From the NCBI GenBank assembly GCA_008016945.1, contig SSGN01000121.1, positions 1 to 12,550 of the forward strand: 12,550 nucleotides of DNA. Direction: 5' to 3'. Under the pieces are notes generated by a model. The model did not search any database. It was not told the origin of the DNA and saw only the letters and a program-made list of their open reading frames with translations. The position numbers and the translations under genes were made by a program. Shown in pieces: positions 1 through 7,462 of the stretch. The stretch is from Flavobacteriales bacterium (GTDB lineage: Bacteria > Bacteroidota > Bacteroidia > Flavobacteriales > PHOS-HE28). Every line of letters starts with the position of its first letter. Position 1 is the first letter of the stretch.

Positions 1-151
1 AGGGCGGGGGTGGACATGCGGTGAATGGCTTGGAACGAGGGGGCAAGGTACGGCCCGGGCGCTGCAGGTCCCGCTCATCATCGATGGCGACCGCTGCTGA
101 AGGACCGGCGCATCGCCATCCTGAAGCTTAGGTGGGGGCTCGAGAACGCCG

Positions 152-159
152 TTCCTTTG
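152..159 (+). promoter_or_regulatory. candidate -7 promoter box for the TIGR00266 gene
   Basis: The sequence TTCCTTTG matches 7 of 8 positions (6 of 6 fixed ones except the A) of the Bacteroidota -7 consensus TAnnTTTG and lies 24 nt before the ATG at 184. I see no clear -33 TTTG at the usual distance. It supports a start at 184 rather than the more upstream ATG at 25. Confidence 0.35.
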
Positions 160-183
160 TGGCCCGAACAACACGAAGCGACC

Positions 184-984
184 ATGAGCCGCCAAGCACA
201 CGAACTGGATCACCGCATCGTCGGTGACGACATGCAATGCGTGGAGATCACGCTGGATCCGATGGAGACCGTCATCGCCGAATCGGGTACGATGATGATG
301 ATGGATGATGGGATCGAGATGAAGACCATCTTCGGGAGCGGGGATGGGAAGGAGCAGGGTTTCATGGGCAAGCTTTGGGGGGCCGGCAAACGGGTGCTCA
401 CCGGTGAGAGCCTGTTCATGACCACGTACACGAACAACTCCAGCACCCGCCGCACCGTGTGGTTCGCGGCGGCCTACCCGGGCAAGATCATGCCCTTGGA
501 CCTGCTGGACTACCAGGGCCGGTTGATCTGTCAGAAGGACAGCTTCCTATGCGCAGCGAAGGGGGTGAGCATCGGCATCGCGTTCCAGAAGCGCTTGGGC
601 GCAGGCCTCTTCGGTGGCGAGGGATTCATCATGCAGAAGCTGGAAGGCGATGGGCAGGTGTACATCCATGCCGGTGGTACCACCGTGCAGCGTGAACTCG
701 CACCAGGGGAGACCCTTCGGGTGGATACCGGCTGTCTGGTGGCCATGACACAGACCGTGGATTATGATATCCAGTTCGTAGGCGGTATCAAGAATACCTT
801 GTTCGGGGGGGAAGGGCTGTTCTTCGCGCACCTTCGCGGGCCGGGACATGTCTGGATCCAGAGCCTGCCCTTCAGCCGCCTGGCGGACAATATCATCGCA
901 GCGGCACCGAAGGCCGGTGGGCGTGGCAAGGAGGAGGGTAGCCTGCTCGGTGGTCTGGGTCGCCTGCTGGACGGGGATAACTGA
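184..984 (+). CDS. TIGR00266 / AIM24 family protein
   Basis: This 266-residue protein belongs to the TIGR00266 (AIM24-like, tryptophan-RNA-binding-attenuator-fold) family, whose biochemical role is not established; the mitochondrial relative AIM24 is linked to inner-membrane organisation. Family hallmarks are visible: an AESGTMMMM segment near residue 33, LTGESLFMTTYTN near 72-84, GGEGFIMQKLEGDG in the middle, and LFGGEGLFFAHLRGPG followed by WIQSLPF near residues 208-230. A Gly-rich, charged tail (AGGRGKEEGSLLGGLG) ends the protein. There is no signal peptide or membrane helix, so it is probably cytoplasmic. The frame is open back to 25, but the preceding 53 codons look non-coding (Pro/Arg/Gly-rich, no family similarity), and a promoter-like box at 152-159 would lie inside them. 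The convergent neighbour is the holin-type gene; I see no terminator hairpin in the 194 bp between them. Confidence 0.88.
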   Translation: MSRQAHELDHRIVGDDMQCVEITLDPMETVIAESGTMMMMDDGIEMKTIFGSGDGKEQGFMGKLWGAGKRVLTGESLFMTTYTNNSSTRRTVWFAAAYPGKIMPLDLLDYQGRLICQKDSFLCAAKGVSIGIAFQKRLGAGLFGGEGFIMQKLEGDGQVYIHAGGTTVQRELAPGETLRVDTGCLVAMTQTVDYDIQFVGGIKNTLFGGEGLFFAHLRGPGHVWIQSLPFSRLADNIIAAAPKAGGRGKEEGSLLGGLGRLLDGDN

Positions 985-1178
985 GTGGGAATGCAGCAAG
1001 TGGTTGGCCGTATGGCACCCGGCTCACCGTAGGGTACGGAAGTGGGCAGGTGCAGGTGGGCGGTTCGGCTTAACGTTGCACCCAGCCGATCGCGTGTTGC
1101 CAGCTACCTCTGGGATCCAATCCAGGCTCCCATAGGACATGCCGTAGCGGCCGAAGGCGTGGACCGCTGGGAGCGAAG

Positions 1179-1649
1179 CTACCGAGGGTCGGGCCTAAGG
1201 AAGAGGCCGATCGGAAAGAGGGCCTGGGTAAGAAGAGCGAGGAGAACGGCTGGTGTTGGATGTTCTCCTGTTATCACCCCATCCGCCCGTTGCGATCCTC
1301 CGTCGAACGCGTTGAGCACACTGGTGACCAGGGAGAGGAGCAGGCTGAAGCCGAGCGCCCACCAGAAGCTATCCACCGAGAACCCGGGCACGATCCGCGC
1401 GGCGATGATCACGATCACGGCGTTGATCACCAACAGGAAGAGCCCCAGGGTCACCATCGTAACCGGCAGCGTAAGCAGGATGAGCAGGGGTTTGAGCAAG
1501 GCGTTCAGCAAACCCAGGACCGCGGCCACCAGCAAGGCGGTGAGTAAGCCATTGGTGGTGCCCATGTCTCCCAGGCTCACGCCAGGTAGCAGTAGGTCGG
1601 TCACGAGCACGGCGATGGCCGAGATGATCAAGCGGATGAGGATGTTCAT
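1179..1649 (-). CDS. phage holin family (four-helix) small membrane protein
   Basis: This is a 156-residue integral membrane protein. Residues 1-115 match the widespread bacterial family annotated as phage holin family / Mycobacterial-type 4-TMS holin superfamily IV: an N-terminal helix (ILIRLIISAIAVLVTDLLLPGV), a second after TTNGLL, the characteristic LLKPLLILLTLPVTMVTLGLFLLVINAVIV block at about 52-81, and a last helix SFWWALGFSLLLSLVTSVLNA. Members are chromosomal and not linked to a prophage here; real holin activity is unproven. The usual length is about 115 residues, so the 41-residue tail is odd: it is hydrophilic at first, then has a hydrophobic run (about 132-151) that could be a fifth helix. 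The tail overlies an 8-bp inverted repeat at 1240-1269. A -7 box candidate lies 42 nt before the start. Confidence 0.82.
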   Translation of the reverse strand: MNILIRLIISAIAVLVTDLLLPGVSLGDMGTTNGLLTALLVAAVLGLLNALLKPLLILLTLPVTMVTLGLFLLVINAVIVIIAARIVPGFSVDSFWWALGFSLLLSLVTSVLNAFDGGSQRADGVITGEHPTPAVLLALLTQALFPIGLFLRPDPR

Positions 1650-1691
1650 GGTTCACGTATGGGCCAGTGGAGAAAATGACCCGAAGTGGGC

Positions 1692-1699
1692 TAAAGATA
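1692..1699 (-). promoter_or_regulatory. candidate -7 promoter box for the holin-type gene
   Basis: Read on the minus strand this is TATCTTTA, seven of eight positions of TAnnTTTG, 42 nt before the ATG at 1649. A TTTG occurs further upstream at 1727-1730, but the 27-nt spacing is longer than usual for a -33 element. Confidence 0.35.
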
Positions 1700-1822
1700 G
1701 CCGCACCTTATACCATTTGGTCATTCCAAAGCGGTCGATACGAGGTACCCATTAGTGATCCATGGGGCCGGGTCGCGTGCGGGGATGGCATAGCGGCTTG
1801 TTCTGGGGAACGCCCGAAAACA

Positions 1823-1855
1823 CCAGAGGCCGTCTCGTTGCGAGACGGCCTCTGG
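1823..1855 (-). terminator. strong hairpin terminator after the T9SS repeat gene
   Basis: There is a perfect 15-bp inverted repeat: CCAGAGGCCGTCTCG at 1823-1837, a TTG loop at 1838-1840, and CGAGACGGCCTCTGG at 1841-1855. On the minus strand the stem is followed by TGTTTTCG, a short T run. It lies 22 nt after the stop codon of the minus-strand gene ending at 1878, so it most likely terminates that transcript. Confidence 0.8.
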
Positions 1856-1877
1856 CCTATGGGATCGATGGTGGGGG

Positions 1878-3548
1878 TCATTCAACCACCACACGCTGGG
1901 TGGTGCGGCCTACGCTGTTGGTCAGGCGCACGTTGTAAGCGCCCGTGGCCAGGTGGCTGTTCGGTCGCAGGGTCAGGCTTTGTCCGTTGCCCATGTAGCG
2001 CACTTCCTCATGGATCATACGTCCGCTCAGGTCGAGCACCTCGATCCGTACCTGCTCGAAGGCCCCATCGTACCTGATATTGAGCGTACCCTTGCTCGGG
2101 TTGGGGTAGAGGCTCCAGTTCGCGTTGCGGGCCATCTCGTTGAGGCCGGTGCCTTCTGGACCGGTCACACAGGTGGTGAACGTGGGGTCCGCAGAAGCGG
2201 CAGCGCTGTATGAGTACAGGCGGTAGTAGTACGTGTTCCCCACGGTCAGGGTATCCACGGTGATGGTCTCCTCGCCACCTCCGGCAACATCATCGATACA
2301 GGTGATCCCCTGGAGTGCGCCACAATCGCTTCTGTAGAGGGCCAGTACACCATCGAAGGGTGTGGTGACGGCGATGGTGTGGCTCGTGTTGCTGGCCACG
2401 AAGCTGTACCAGACATCGTCGTCGGCGGTCCCGGTCCATTCGCTGCAGACCTCAGCTGGCATGGATTCGGTGGCCAGGAGCGTGGTGCCAGCAACCGGCG
2501 TGCAGGTGGTGGTGGGTGTCATGGCGATCGCACCGGTACAATCGTCGTTGGCCGGTGCAACGGAGCATGCCGTGGCGGCCACGTGCATGGTGTAGGGGCC
2601 ATAGGCCACACCCACTTGGGACCAGACCGGGAGGTAATAGGTGCCGGCGGGAACGTTCAGGTAGGTGATGGTGTAGTTGTCATCCCCACAGGAAGTGTTG
2701 TTCGCCGTGGTGAAGGTGATCAAGGAAGCATCGTCGAGGGGGCAGTCGGTGCCGATGATGCCATAGCCGTTGGTGAAGGCGGGGTCGGTGCCGCAGAAAT
2801 CCACGGTCAGCGTGGCGCACGTGGAGAGGGTGATGCCATGCCATACCGCGGCCACACGATCCGTTGGGTCCACGAAGTCACCATCGATGGTGGCGCCGGC
2901 CGTGGTGCCGGTGAAGGTGATGGTGTTGCCGATGGCCAGAGCTTCCGGGGTGACACTGCTGCAGTTGTCGTTGGCCGGGGCGGGGGCGTTGTCGTACGCC
3001 ACACACAGGGTGAATGCCCCGCCGGTACCCCAGTCGAGGTTGCTGAAGATCTGGATGGTGTACTCCGTAGCCGGGTCTACCGCTACGCTCACAGCGGCAT
3101 CAGGCACGACCTCGCAGGCCAGCTCCGTTCCCTCACAGCCATCGAATACGGCAAGGCCGAAATCCGTCATGCCCTCGCCGGGGGTCAGGGTGATGTACAC
3201 CGCGGACGCGGATCCGCTGTTGAAGGTGTACCACACGTCTTGGAGCCCGAGGGTGCTGCCGTCACAAGATGGAACGAACGAGGAGGTATCGGACCCGCCA
3301 CTGTTGCCGGGGGTGGCACCGCTGGCGCAGGCGTCCAAGGTCACCAGGGCGATGGTTTCGGCGTTTGCGCACTCGTCGTTGGCCGGCGTGGTGCCCCGGA
3401 GCGCCATGGATGGTTGCGGGCGCGAAGCCGCATTCCGGAAGGCGTGCCGCGGTTCGCCGAACGTGGTCCGGTCCTGTGCGGATGCATTCAACCCCAACGC
3501 CAGCATGGCGGTGAGGCTAAGTGGGAGAAGTGTAGTGGTTCTGGTCAT
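1878..3548 (-). CDS. secreted three-repeat protein with T9SS type A sorting domain
   Basis: This 556-residue protein is predicted to be exported and then anchored to or released from the surface by the type IX secretion system. A signal peptide spans residues 1-24 (MTRTTTLLPLSLTAMLALGL, cleavage after NASA). Three similar beta-rich units follow, each opening with a PANDxC motif (NDEC near 57, NDNC near 193, NDDC near 334); units 1 and 3 share VWYTF/VWYSF, and a YTIQIF/YYYRLY strand near their ends. These resemble the Cys-containing jelly-roll or pre-peptidase C-terminal-like modules common in Bacteroidota surface proteins. The C-terminal sorting domain starts at about 479 (LYPNPSKGTLNI) and ends in QRVVVE, as in TIGR04183. 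No catalytic domain is visible, so binding or adhesion is only a guess. The reading frame is open up to 3686, but the signal peptide fixes the start at 3548. It is transcribed alone and ends at the hairpin 1823-1855. Confidence 0.9.
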   Translation of the reverse strand: MTRTTTLLPLSLTAMLALGLNASAQDRTTFGEPRHAFRNAASRPQPSMALRGTTPANDECANAETIALVTLDACASGATPGNSGGSDTSSFVPSCDGSTLGLQDVWYTFNSGSASAVYITLTPGEGMTDFGLAVFDGCEGTELACEVVPDAAVSVAVDPATEYTIQIFSNLDWGTGGAFTLCVAYDNAPAPANDNCSSVTPEALAIGNTITFTGTTAGATIDGDFVDPTDRVAAVWHGITLSTCATLTVDFCGTDPAFTNGYGIIGTDCPLDDASLITFTTANNTSCGDDNYTITYLNVPAGTYYLPVWSQVGVAYGPYTMHVAATACSVAPANDDCTGAIAMTPTTTCTPVAGTTLLATESMPAEVCSEWTGTADDDVWYSFVASNTSHTIAVTTPFDGVLALYRSDCGALQGITCIDDVAGGGEETITVDTLTVGNTYYYRLYSYSAAASADPTFTTCVTGPEGTGLNEMARNANWSLYPNPSKGTLNIRYDGAFEQVRIEVLDLSGRMIHEEVRYMGNGQSLTLRPNSHLATGAYNVRLTNSVGRTTQRVVVE

Positions 3549-3571
3549 GGTCTCAGACAGTTGGTTCAGGA

Positions 3572-3579
3572 TAAACATA
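3572..3579 (-). promoter_or_regulatory. candidate -7 promoter box for the T9SS repeat gene
   Basis: The minus strand reads TATGTTTA, seven of eight positions of TAnnTTTG, 23 nt before the ATG at 3548. No matching -33 TTTG is evident. Confidence 0.35.
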
Positions 3580-3743
3580 CGGAAAGGATCTTGGATCCGG
3601 GTCATGGGTAGAGAGGTCCACCGTGGATCGCGATGTGCCGTTGGCCGATCGCTCATGGGCCGAGAGCTTGGGAGGTACAGCTCCATGCGGCATCTCGGAG
3701 CGTGGCCGCGCGGGTTCTTCGGTGGCGGTTGTGAAAGCGCGGG

Positions 3744-4109
3744 TCAGTGCTGTGTGAGGCGATCCATGTCGCGTCGGTCGCGTTTGGTGGGTCGCCCACT
3801 GCCTGGTTCCCGATGTTCGGCTTTCGCCAGCCGAGCCAGTTCCAGTTTCTCCAGGTCGTTGAACGAGGTCTGCTCCTGCATGAGGGTGGGAACGAGTTTA
3901 GCGCCCACCCGAGAAGCGGGCATCGCCAGGATCGTCCAGCTCCGCCAGATGGGCGGTTCACGTAAAGCGACCGTGTCCCCGGGTTTCACCTCGGCCGAGG
4001 CCTTCACCAGCCGGTCGTTGAGCTTCACCTGCTCGCGCTTGATGGCCTCGGTGGCCAAGCTGCGGGTCTTGAACAGGCGGACACACCAGAGGAACTTGTC
4101 GATGCGCAT
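3744..4109 (-). CDS. S4-domain RNA-binding protein, Hsp15-like
   Basis: This 121-residue protein is a heat-shock protein 15 / HslR-type RNA-binding protein. In Escherichia coli Hsp15 binds stalled 50S subunits that carry nascent chains and helps recycle them. Residues 1-60 form the S4 domain, with the family signature MRIDKFLWCVRLFKTRSLAT, then VKLNDRLVKASAEVKPGD and the loop DTVAL. The C-terminal part is charged and ends with the family's basic tail GRPTKRDRRDMDR. Length is near that of E. coli Hsp15 (133). An alternative ATG at 4166 would add 19 residues, but family members normally begin at or close to MRIDK, the extra residues are Pro-rich and unconserved, and a -7-like box (4115-4122) lies between the two starts. 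It sits downstream of tRNA-Arg but a hairpin separates them, so it probably has its own promoter. Confidence 0.87.
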   Translation of the reverse strand: MRIDKFLWCVRLFKTRSLATEAIKREQVKLNDRLVKASAEVKPGDTVALREPPIWRSWTILAMPASRVGAKLVPTLMQEQTSFNDLEKLELARLAKAEHREPGSGRPTKRDRRDMDRLTQH

Positions 4110-4114
4110 CCGGG

Positions 4115-4122
4115 CAAAGGAA
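4115..4122 (-). promoter_or_regulatory. candidate -7 promoter box for the S4-domain gene
   Basis: The minus strand reads TTCCTTTG, seven of eight positions of TAnnTTTG, and ends only 5 nt before the ATG at 4109. If used, the transcript would be essentially leaderless. It could be chance given the short motif. Confidence 0.3.
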
Positions 4123-4185
4123 GGGGTTGGGGGCGAAGGCAAGCGTCGTTGGTCGCGATCGGCCATCTCCGTGGAGGGAAAATAG

Positions 4186-4209
4186 AAAAGCGCCCTTGCG
4201 GACGCTTTT
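4186..4209 (-). terminator. terminator after tRNA-Arg
   Basis: The minus strand reads AAAAGCG, then a mismatch and two further pairs, a four-base loop, and CGCTTTT. The seven outer pairs are perfect and the T4 run is followed by CTATTTT. It begins 2 nt past the encoded CCA of the tRNA and ends about 20 nt before the alternative S4-gene start at 4166, so it fits termination of the tRNA transcript. Confidence 0.65.
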
Positions 4210-4211
4210 GC

Positions 4212-4288
4212 TGGTGACCCCGACAGGACTCGAACCTGTAACCAACAGAACCGGAATCTGTCATTCTATCCAATTGAACTACGGGGCC
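4212..4288 (-). tRNA. tRNA-Arg (anticodon CCG)
   Basis: The minus strand folds as a full cloverleaf of 74 nt plus encoded CCA. The acceptor stem is GGCCCCG (4288-4282) with CGGGGTC, including one G-T pair, and a discriminator A. The D arm is GTTC-AATTGGATA-GAAT. The anticodon stem ACAGA/TCTGT carries the loop TTCCGGT, giving anticodon CCG at 4254-4252, which reads the arginine codon CGG. The variable loop is 5 nt, and the T arm ACAGG-TTCGAGT-CCTGT has the usual TTCGA. CCA follows at 4214-4212. A -7 promoter box lies 30 nt upstream and a terminator directly follows, so it is a single-tRNA transcription unit. Confidence 0.96.
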
Positions 4289-4318
4289 GGTTCGCCATGC
4301 CCGTGGGCAAAGCGGCGG

Positions 4319-4326
4319 CAAAGATA
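4319..4326 (-). promoter_or_regulatory. -7 promoter box for tRNA-Arg
   Basis: The minus strand reads TATCTTTG, a perfect match to TAnnTTTG, 30 nt before the mature 5' end of the tRNA. An ATTG lies 12 nt further upstream, closer than a normal -33 element. A GCCCACGGGC self-complementary stretch lies between the box and the tRNA. Confidence 0.5.
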
Positions 4327-4357
4327 GCCAAGGCGCATCAATTTCATCATGAACCGC

Positions 4358-4365
4358 TACCTTCG
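4358..4365 (+). promoter_or_regulatory. candidate -7 promoter box for typA
   Basis: TACCTTCG matches seven of eight positions of TAnnTTTG and lies 38 nt before the typA ATG at 4404. Together with the box at 4319-4326 it would make a compact divergent promoter region between the tRNA and typA. Confidence 0.35.
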
Positions 4366-4403
4366 CGGGCTTTTTTCCGGGACACCGCCCCAAATCCTTG
4401 AGT

Positions 4404-6221
4404 ATGACCGAGCTGCGCAACATCGCCATCATCGCCCACGTCGACCACGGTAAGACCACCCTGGTGGACAAGATCCTGCACCAATGCCAGCTCTTCCGCG
4501 AGAACCAGGAGCATGCCGACCTGTTGTTGGACAACAACGACCTGGAACGCGAGCGGGGCATCACCATCCTCAGTAAGAACGTGAGCGTGCGCTATAAGGG
4601 TGTGAAGATCAACGTGATCGATACCCCGGGCCACAGCGACTTCGGCGGCGAGGTGGAGCGTGTGCTCAATATGGCCGATGGCGTGATCCTGCTGGTGGAC
4701 GCCTTCGAGGGGCCCATGCCGCAGACGCGCTTCGTGCTGGGTAAGGCCATCGAGATGGGCCTCAAACCCGTGGTGGTGATCAACAAGGTGGACAAACCCA
4801 ACTGCACGCCCGACGAGGTACACGAGGCCGTGTTCGATCTGATGTTCGCGCTGGATGCCAACGAGGACCAGTTGGACTTCCCCGTGGTGTACGGCAGTGG
4901 CAAAGGCGGTTGGATGGGTCCCGATCCCAAGACACCCACCGAGGACGTGAGCTACCTGCTCGACGTGATCCTGGAGAAGATCCCAGCCCCGAAGAAGGTG
5001 GATGGTACATTGCAGATGCGCATCACCAGCTTGGACTACAGCAGTTTCCAGGGCCGTATCGCCGTAGGCCGCATCAGCCGTGGCACCATCAAGCCCAATC
5101 AGCAGGTGACCCTCGTGAAGAACGACGGGGGCATGGCGAAAGGGCAGGTGAAGGAATTGATGACCTTCGAGGGTCTCGGCAAGGTGAAGGTGAAGGAGGA
5201 GGTGGGCTGCGGCGAGATCGTGGCGGTGATGGGTCTGGAGAATTTCGAGATCGGTGACACCATCGCCGATGCGGAGAACCCCGAGGGCCTCGCGAAGTTC
5301 AAGGTGGACGAGCCCACCATGAGCATGTTGTTCACCATCAACAACTCGCCCTTCTTCGGCCGCGAGGGCCAGTTCGTTACCAGCCGACACGTGCGCGACC
5401 GGCTCTTCAAGGAGATCGAGAAGAACCTGGCCATGCGCTTGAAGGAGACCGACAGCCCGGACCGGCTGCTCGTCTTCGGCCGTGGTATCCTGCACATCAG
5501 TATCCTGGTGGAGACCATGCGCCGCGAGGGGTACGAGTTCCAGCTGGGCCAGCCGCAGGTACTGTACAAGGACATCGATGGCCAGCGCCACGAGCCCATC
5601 GAGACCCTCACGGTCCAGGTGCCGGAGCAGTTCAGCAGCCGCGTGATCGATCATGTTACCCGGCGCAAGGGCGAGATCCTCAACATCGAACAGAAGAGCG
5701 ATCGCACGGTGCTCGAGTTCAGCATCCCTGCGCGCGGCATCATCGGCCTGCGCAACACCCTGCTCACCGCCACCGAAGGCGAGGCCATCGTTGCGCACCG
5801 CTTCAAGGGTTATGAGCCGTTCAAGGGCGCGATCGCTTCACCGCGTTCAGGCTGTATCGTCAGCGCCGAGACGGGCACGTCCATTGCCTACGCCATCGAC
5901 AAGTTGCAGGACCGTGGCCGGTTCTTCATCGCCCCAGGCGAGGAGGTGTACGCCGGCCAGGTGATCGGTGAAAGCCCCAAGCCCGGCGAGGAGCTCGGCG
6001 TGAACGTGATCCGGGTGAAGAAGCTCACCAACATGCGCGCCAGCGGCAGCGATGAGAAGACCAGCATCGCGCCCCCGGTGAAGTTCAGCCTGGAGGAGTG
6101 CATGGAGTATATCGCCGAGGACGAGTACCTAGAGGTGACACCCAAGAGCCTGCGCATCCGCAAGATCCTGCTCGACGAGAACGAGCGGAAGAAGGCGGCG
6201 AAGCGCATGCAGGAGGCGTAA
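4404..6221 (+). CDS. typA: ribosome-associated translational GTPase TypA/BipA
   Basis: This 605-residue protein is TypA/BipA, an EF-G-like GTPase that binds the 70S ribosome, assists 50S assembly and supports growth at low temperature or under stress. All GTP-binding motifs are present: G1 HVDHGKTT (12-19), G2 ERERGITI (48-55), G3 DTPGH (73-77), and G4 NKVD (127-130). The family stretch [23 protein letters not shown] is intact. Domain II follows ([16 protein letters not shown]), then the EF-G-like domains III/V and the TypA-specific C-terminal domain, seen in the [19 protein letters not shown] segment, the [10 protein letters not shown] segment, [18 protein letters not shown] and the ending [15 protein letters not shown]. 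Length matches the family (about 600). The ATG at 4404 is preferred over an in-frame TTG at 4398. It is divergent from tRNA-Arg and convergent with the DUF4421 gene. A degenerate copy of its last 56 bases follows the stop. Confidence 0.98.
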   Translation: MTELRNIAIIAHVDHGKTTLVDKILHQCQLFRENQEHADLLLDNNDLERERGITILSKNVSVRYKGVKINVIDTPGHSDFGGEVERVLNMADGVILLVDAFEGPMPQTRFVLGKAIEMGLKPVVVINKVDKPNCTPDEVHEAVFDLMFALDANEDQLDFPVVYGSGKGGWMGPDPKTPTEDVSYLLDVILEKIPAPKKVDGTLQMRITSLDYSSFQGRIAVGRISRGTIKPNQQVTLVKNDGGMAKGQVKELMTFEGLGKVKVKEEVGCGEIVAVMGLENFEIGDTIADAENPEGLAKFKVDEPTMSMLFTINNSPFFGREGQFVTSRHVRDRLFKEIEKNLAMRLKETDSPDRLLVFGRGILHISILVETMRREGYEFQLGQPQVLYKDIDGQRHEPIETLTVQVPEQFSSRVIDHVTRRKGEILNIEQKSDRTVLEFSIPARGIIGLRNTLLTATEGEAIVAHRFKGYEPFKGAIASPRSGCIVSAETGTSIAYAIDKLQDRGRFFIAPGEEVYAGQVIGESPKPGEELGVNVIRVKKLTNMRASGSDEKTSIAPPVKFSLEECMEYIAEDEYLEVTPKSLRIRKILLDENERKKAAKRMQEA

Positions 6222-6265
6222 CGGATCCTGTCGCGCACCGGGCTGCCGAGGGTTGGCCCGCATGG

Positions 6266-6311
6266 TCCTGCTCGAACGACCGGAAGGCGGCGAAGCGGAT
6301 CGGAGGCGTGA
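6266..6311 (+). repeat. degenerate tandem copy of the typA 3' end
   Basis: These 46 bases align with 6166-6221, the last 56 bases of typA: 43 of the 46 bases are identical if three small gaps (5, 3 and 2 nt) are allowed. Shared blocks are TCCTGCTCGA, CGGAAG, GCGGCGAAGCG and GGAGGCGT, in the same order, and the copy even ends in TGA where the original ends in TAA. The block starts are exactly 100 nt apart. The gaps destroy the reading frame, so this is a relic rather than a gene. Confidence 0.6.
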
Positions 6312-6430
6312 GCCAGGCCGGGGCGGAGAATCCGGATCGAGCATTCACCGGTATTCAACGGACCGGCCCAGGTGCGTTGGCATCGCGGCAGGGCATGGGC
6401 TGCATGGAACAGCTCGCCGGGGTCAATACG

Positions 6431-7453
6431 TCATGTCCTTCGACCGCGGCGGCCGTTGAAGCGCTTCACGAAGTTCACGCGCAAGTTCCCGACCGACCAG
6501 GAGAAGCGATCACGGGCTTCCACCAGGTATAGGATGTTCTCTTGCGTCCACGATAGGCCGAAGTAGCGATCCCGATCGTTATAGCCCACGCCGGCACGGA
6601 ACTGGGCGTGCCATCCGGGCCCCGCCACAGTGCTGTTGTGCCGAAGGTCCGGGCCATCCTCGGTCTCCACACGCTGTGCACTGATCCCCGCTCCGACCAC
6701 GCCGCTACCCGTTGCGAACCAATGCTCGCGATACACCCAGGTGTACACGTATCCACCCATGGGCCCGATATCCCAGAAGCGCCCCTTGCGCATGTGCAGC
6801 CCCCCCTCGAAGCGGTTGGCGATGACTTGCGGCACCAGCGATGAATCGGCCCTCAAGGCGAAATAGGTGATGTAGCCACCCACCAACCATGAGCCCTGGC
6901 TCTTGCGTTGCCAGGCATCCTGGTTGAAGGCCGCTCGGTAGCTGAAACGATCATCATTCATCACCCGAACCGCACTGGTGCCGATGTTCCATTGTATCAG
7001 ATCGCCGCGTGTGGCCATCACGGTGGGCTGGCTCCAGCCCAGTTCGTCCTTGGTGTAGCTCGGGGTGTAATAGCCCGCGAACCGCTGCAGGAACAGGTTG
7101 GTGGCCCACCGTTTCTTGTAGATGTTGGCCTGGGCATCGAGGTACCGGGTGGTGCCGTACTTGTGCTGGTCGTTGTTGAGGCCTGGGATCCCAACGCCGA
7201 TATTGAGCGTGAGGGAGCGGTAGCTCAGCCCTACCCCGAAGTTGTACCGGTTGTTGGGCAGGTACATCAGGTCGGGCGCACCACGCGCCGCGAAGCGCAT
7301 GCGGTTGTATTTCGTGATCAGGTAGAACCGCCCTGTAACGATGTGCGAGAAGTCATGCACATAGGCGGTATCGAAACCGTTGTTCGCTGGCTTGGGGCGC
7401 TGGGCCAGGGTAACGATGGGCCAGAGAAGGCACAGGATGATGGTCGTCCGCAT
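6431..7453 (-). CDS. DUF4421 family exported protein
   Basis: This 340-residue protein belongs to DUF4421, a Bacteroidota family of unknown function. A signal peptide is clear (MRTTIILCLLWPIVTLAQ, cleavage around residue 17). The mature part is rich in alternating aromatic and polar strands, which suggests an outer-membrane beta barrel (inference). Family-like segments are NFGVGLSYRSLTLNIGVGIP, the NLFLQRFAGYYTP stretch, FSYRAAFNQDAWQRKSQGSW with LVGGYITYFAL, and MGGYVYTWVYREHWFATGSG. It ends in a basic GRRGRR tail. The frame is open up to 7546, but the signal peptide sets the start at 7453. A box GACCTTTG at 7463-7470 lies only 9 nt before the ATG. It is divergent from the prenyltransferase-repeat gene (126 bp apart) and convergent with typA. 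Confidence 0.85.
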   Translation of the reverse strand: MRTTIILCLLWPIVTLAQRPKPANNGFDTAYVHDFSHIVTGRFYLITKYNRMRFAARGAPDLMYLPNNRYNFGVGLSYRSLTLNIGVGIPGLNNDQHKYGTTRYLDAQANIYKKRWATNLFLQRFAGYYTPSYTKDELGWSQPTVMATRGDLIQWNIGTSAVRVMNDDRFSYRAAFNQDAWQRKSQGSWLVGGYITYFALRADSSLVPQVIANRFEGGLHMRKGRFWDIGPMGGYVYTWVYREHWFATGSGVVGAGISAQRVETEDGPDLRHNSTVAGPGWHAQFRAGVGYNDRDRYFGLSWTQENILYLVEARDRFSWSVGNLRVNFVKRFNGRRGRRT

Positions 7454-7462
7454 GGCGAATGG

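Noticed and set aside
25..183. N-terminal extension of the TIGR00266 gene, or a separate gene in the first 183 bases
   Set aside because: The frame is open, but the residues are low-complexity Pro/Arg/Gly with no family similarity. A plus-strand frame ending in TGA at 22-24 or a minus-strand ATG at 17 could be the edge of a neighbouring gene, but too little is visible to call one.
283..312. ATG-triplet run in the TIGR00266 gene
   Set aside because: Four consecutive ATG codons look like a microsatellite, but Met-rich SGTMMxM is a family feature at this point, so no slippage mechanism need be assumed.
985..1178. Possible short minus-strand coding remnant (reading FGRYGMSYGSLDW)
   Set aside because: The open stretch is short, has no clear start or homologous family, and could be chance in GC-rich DNA. 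I see no terminator here either.
1179..1649. Prophage remnant, because of the phage holin annotation
   Set aside because: The family is widespread on bacterial chromosomes, and no endolysin, integrase, att site or other phage gene is nearby.
2379..4185. Long plus-strand open frames (410 and 471 codons)
   Set aside because: They are antisense to the T9SS repeat gene and the S4-domain gene, with Gly/Val/Arg-biased composition and no domain.
4347..5798. 483-codon open frame on the minus strand
   Set aside because: It is antisense to typA and has no family features.
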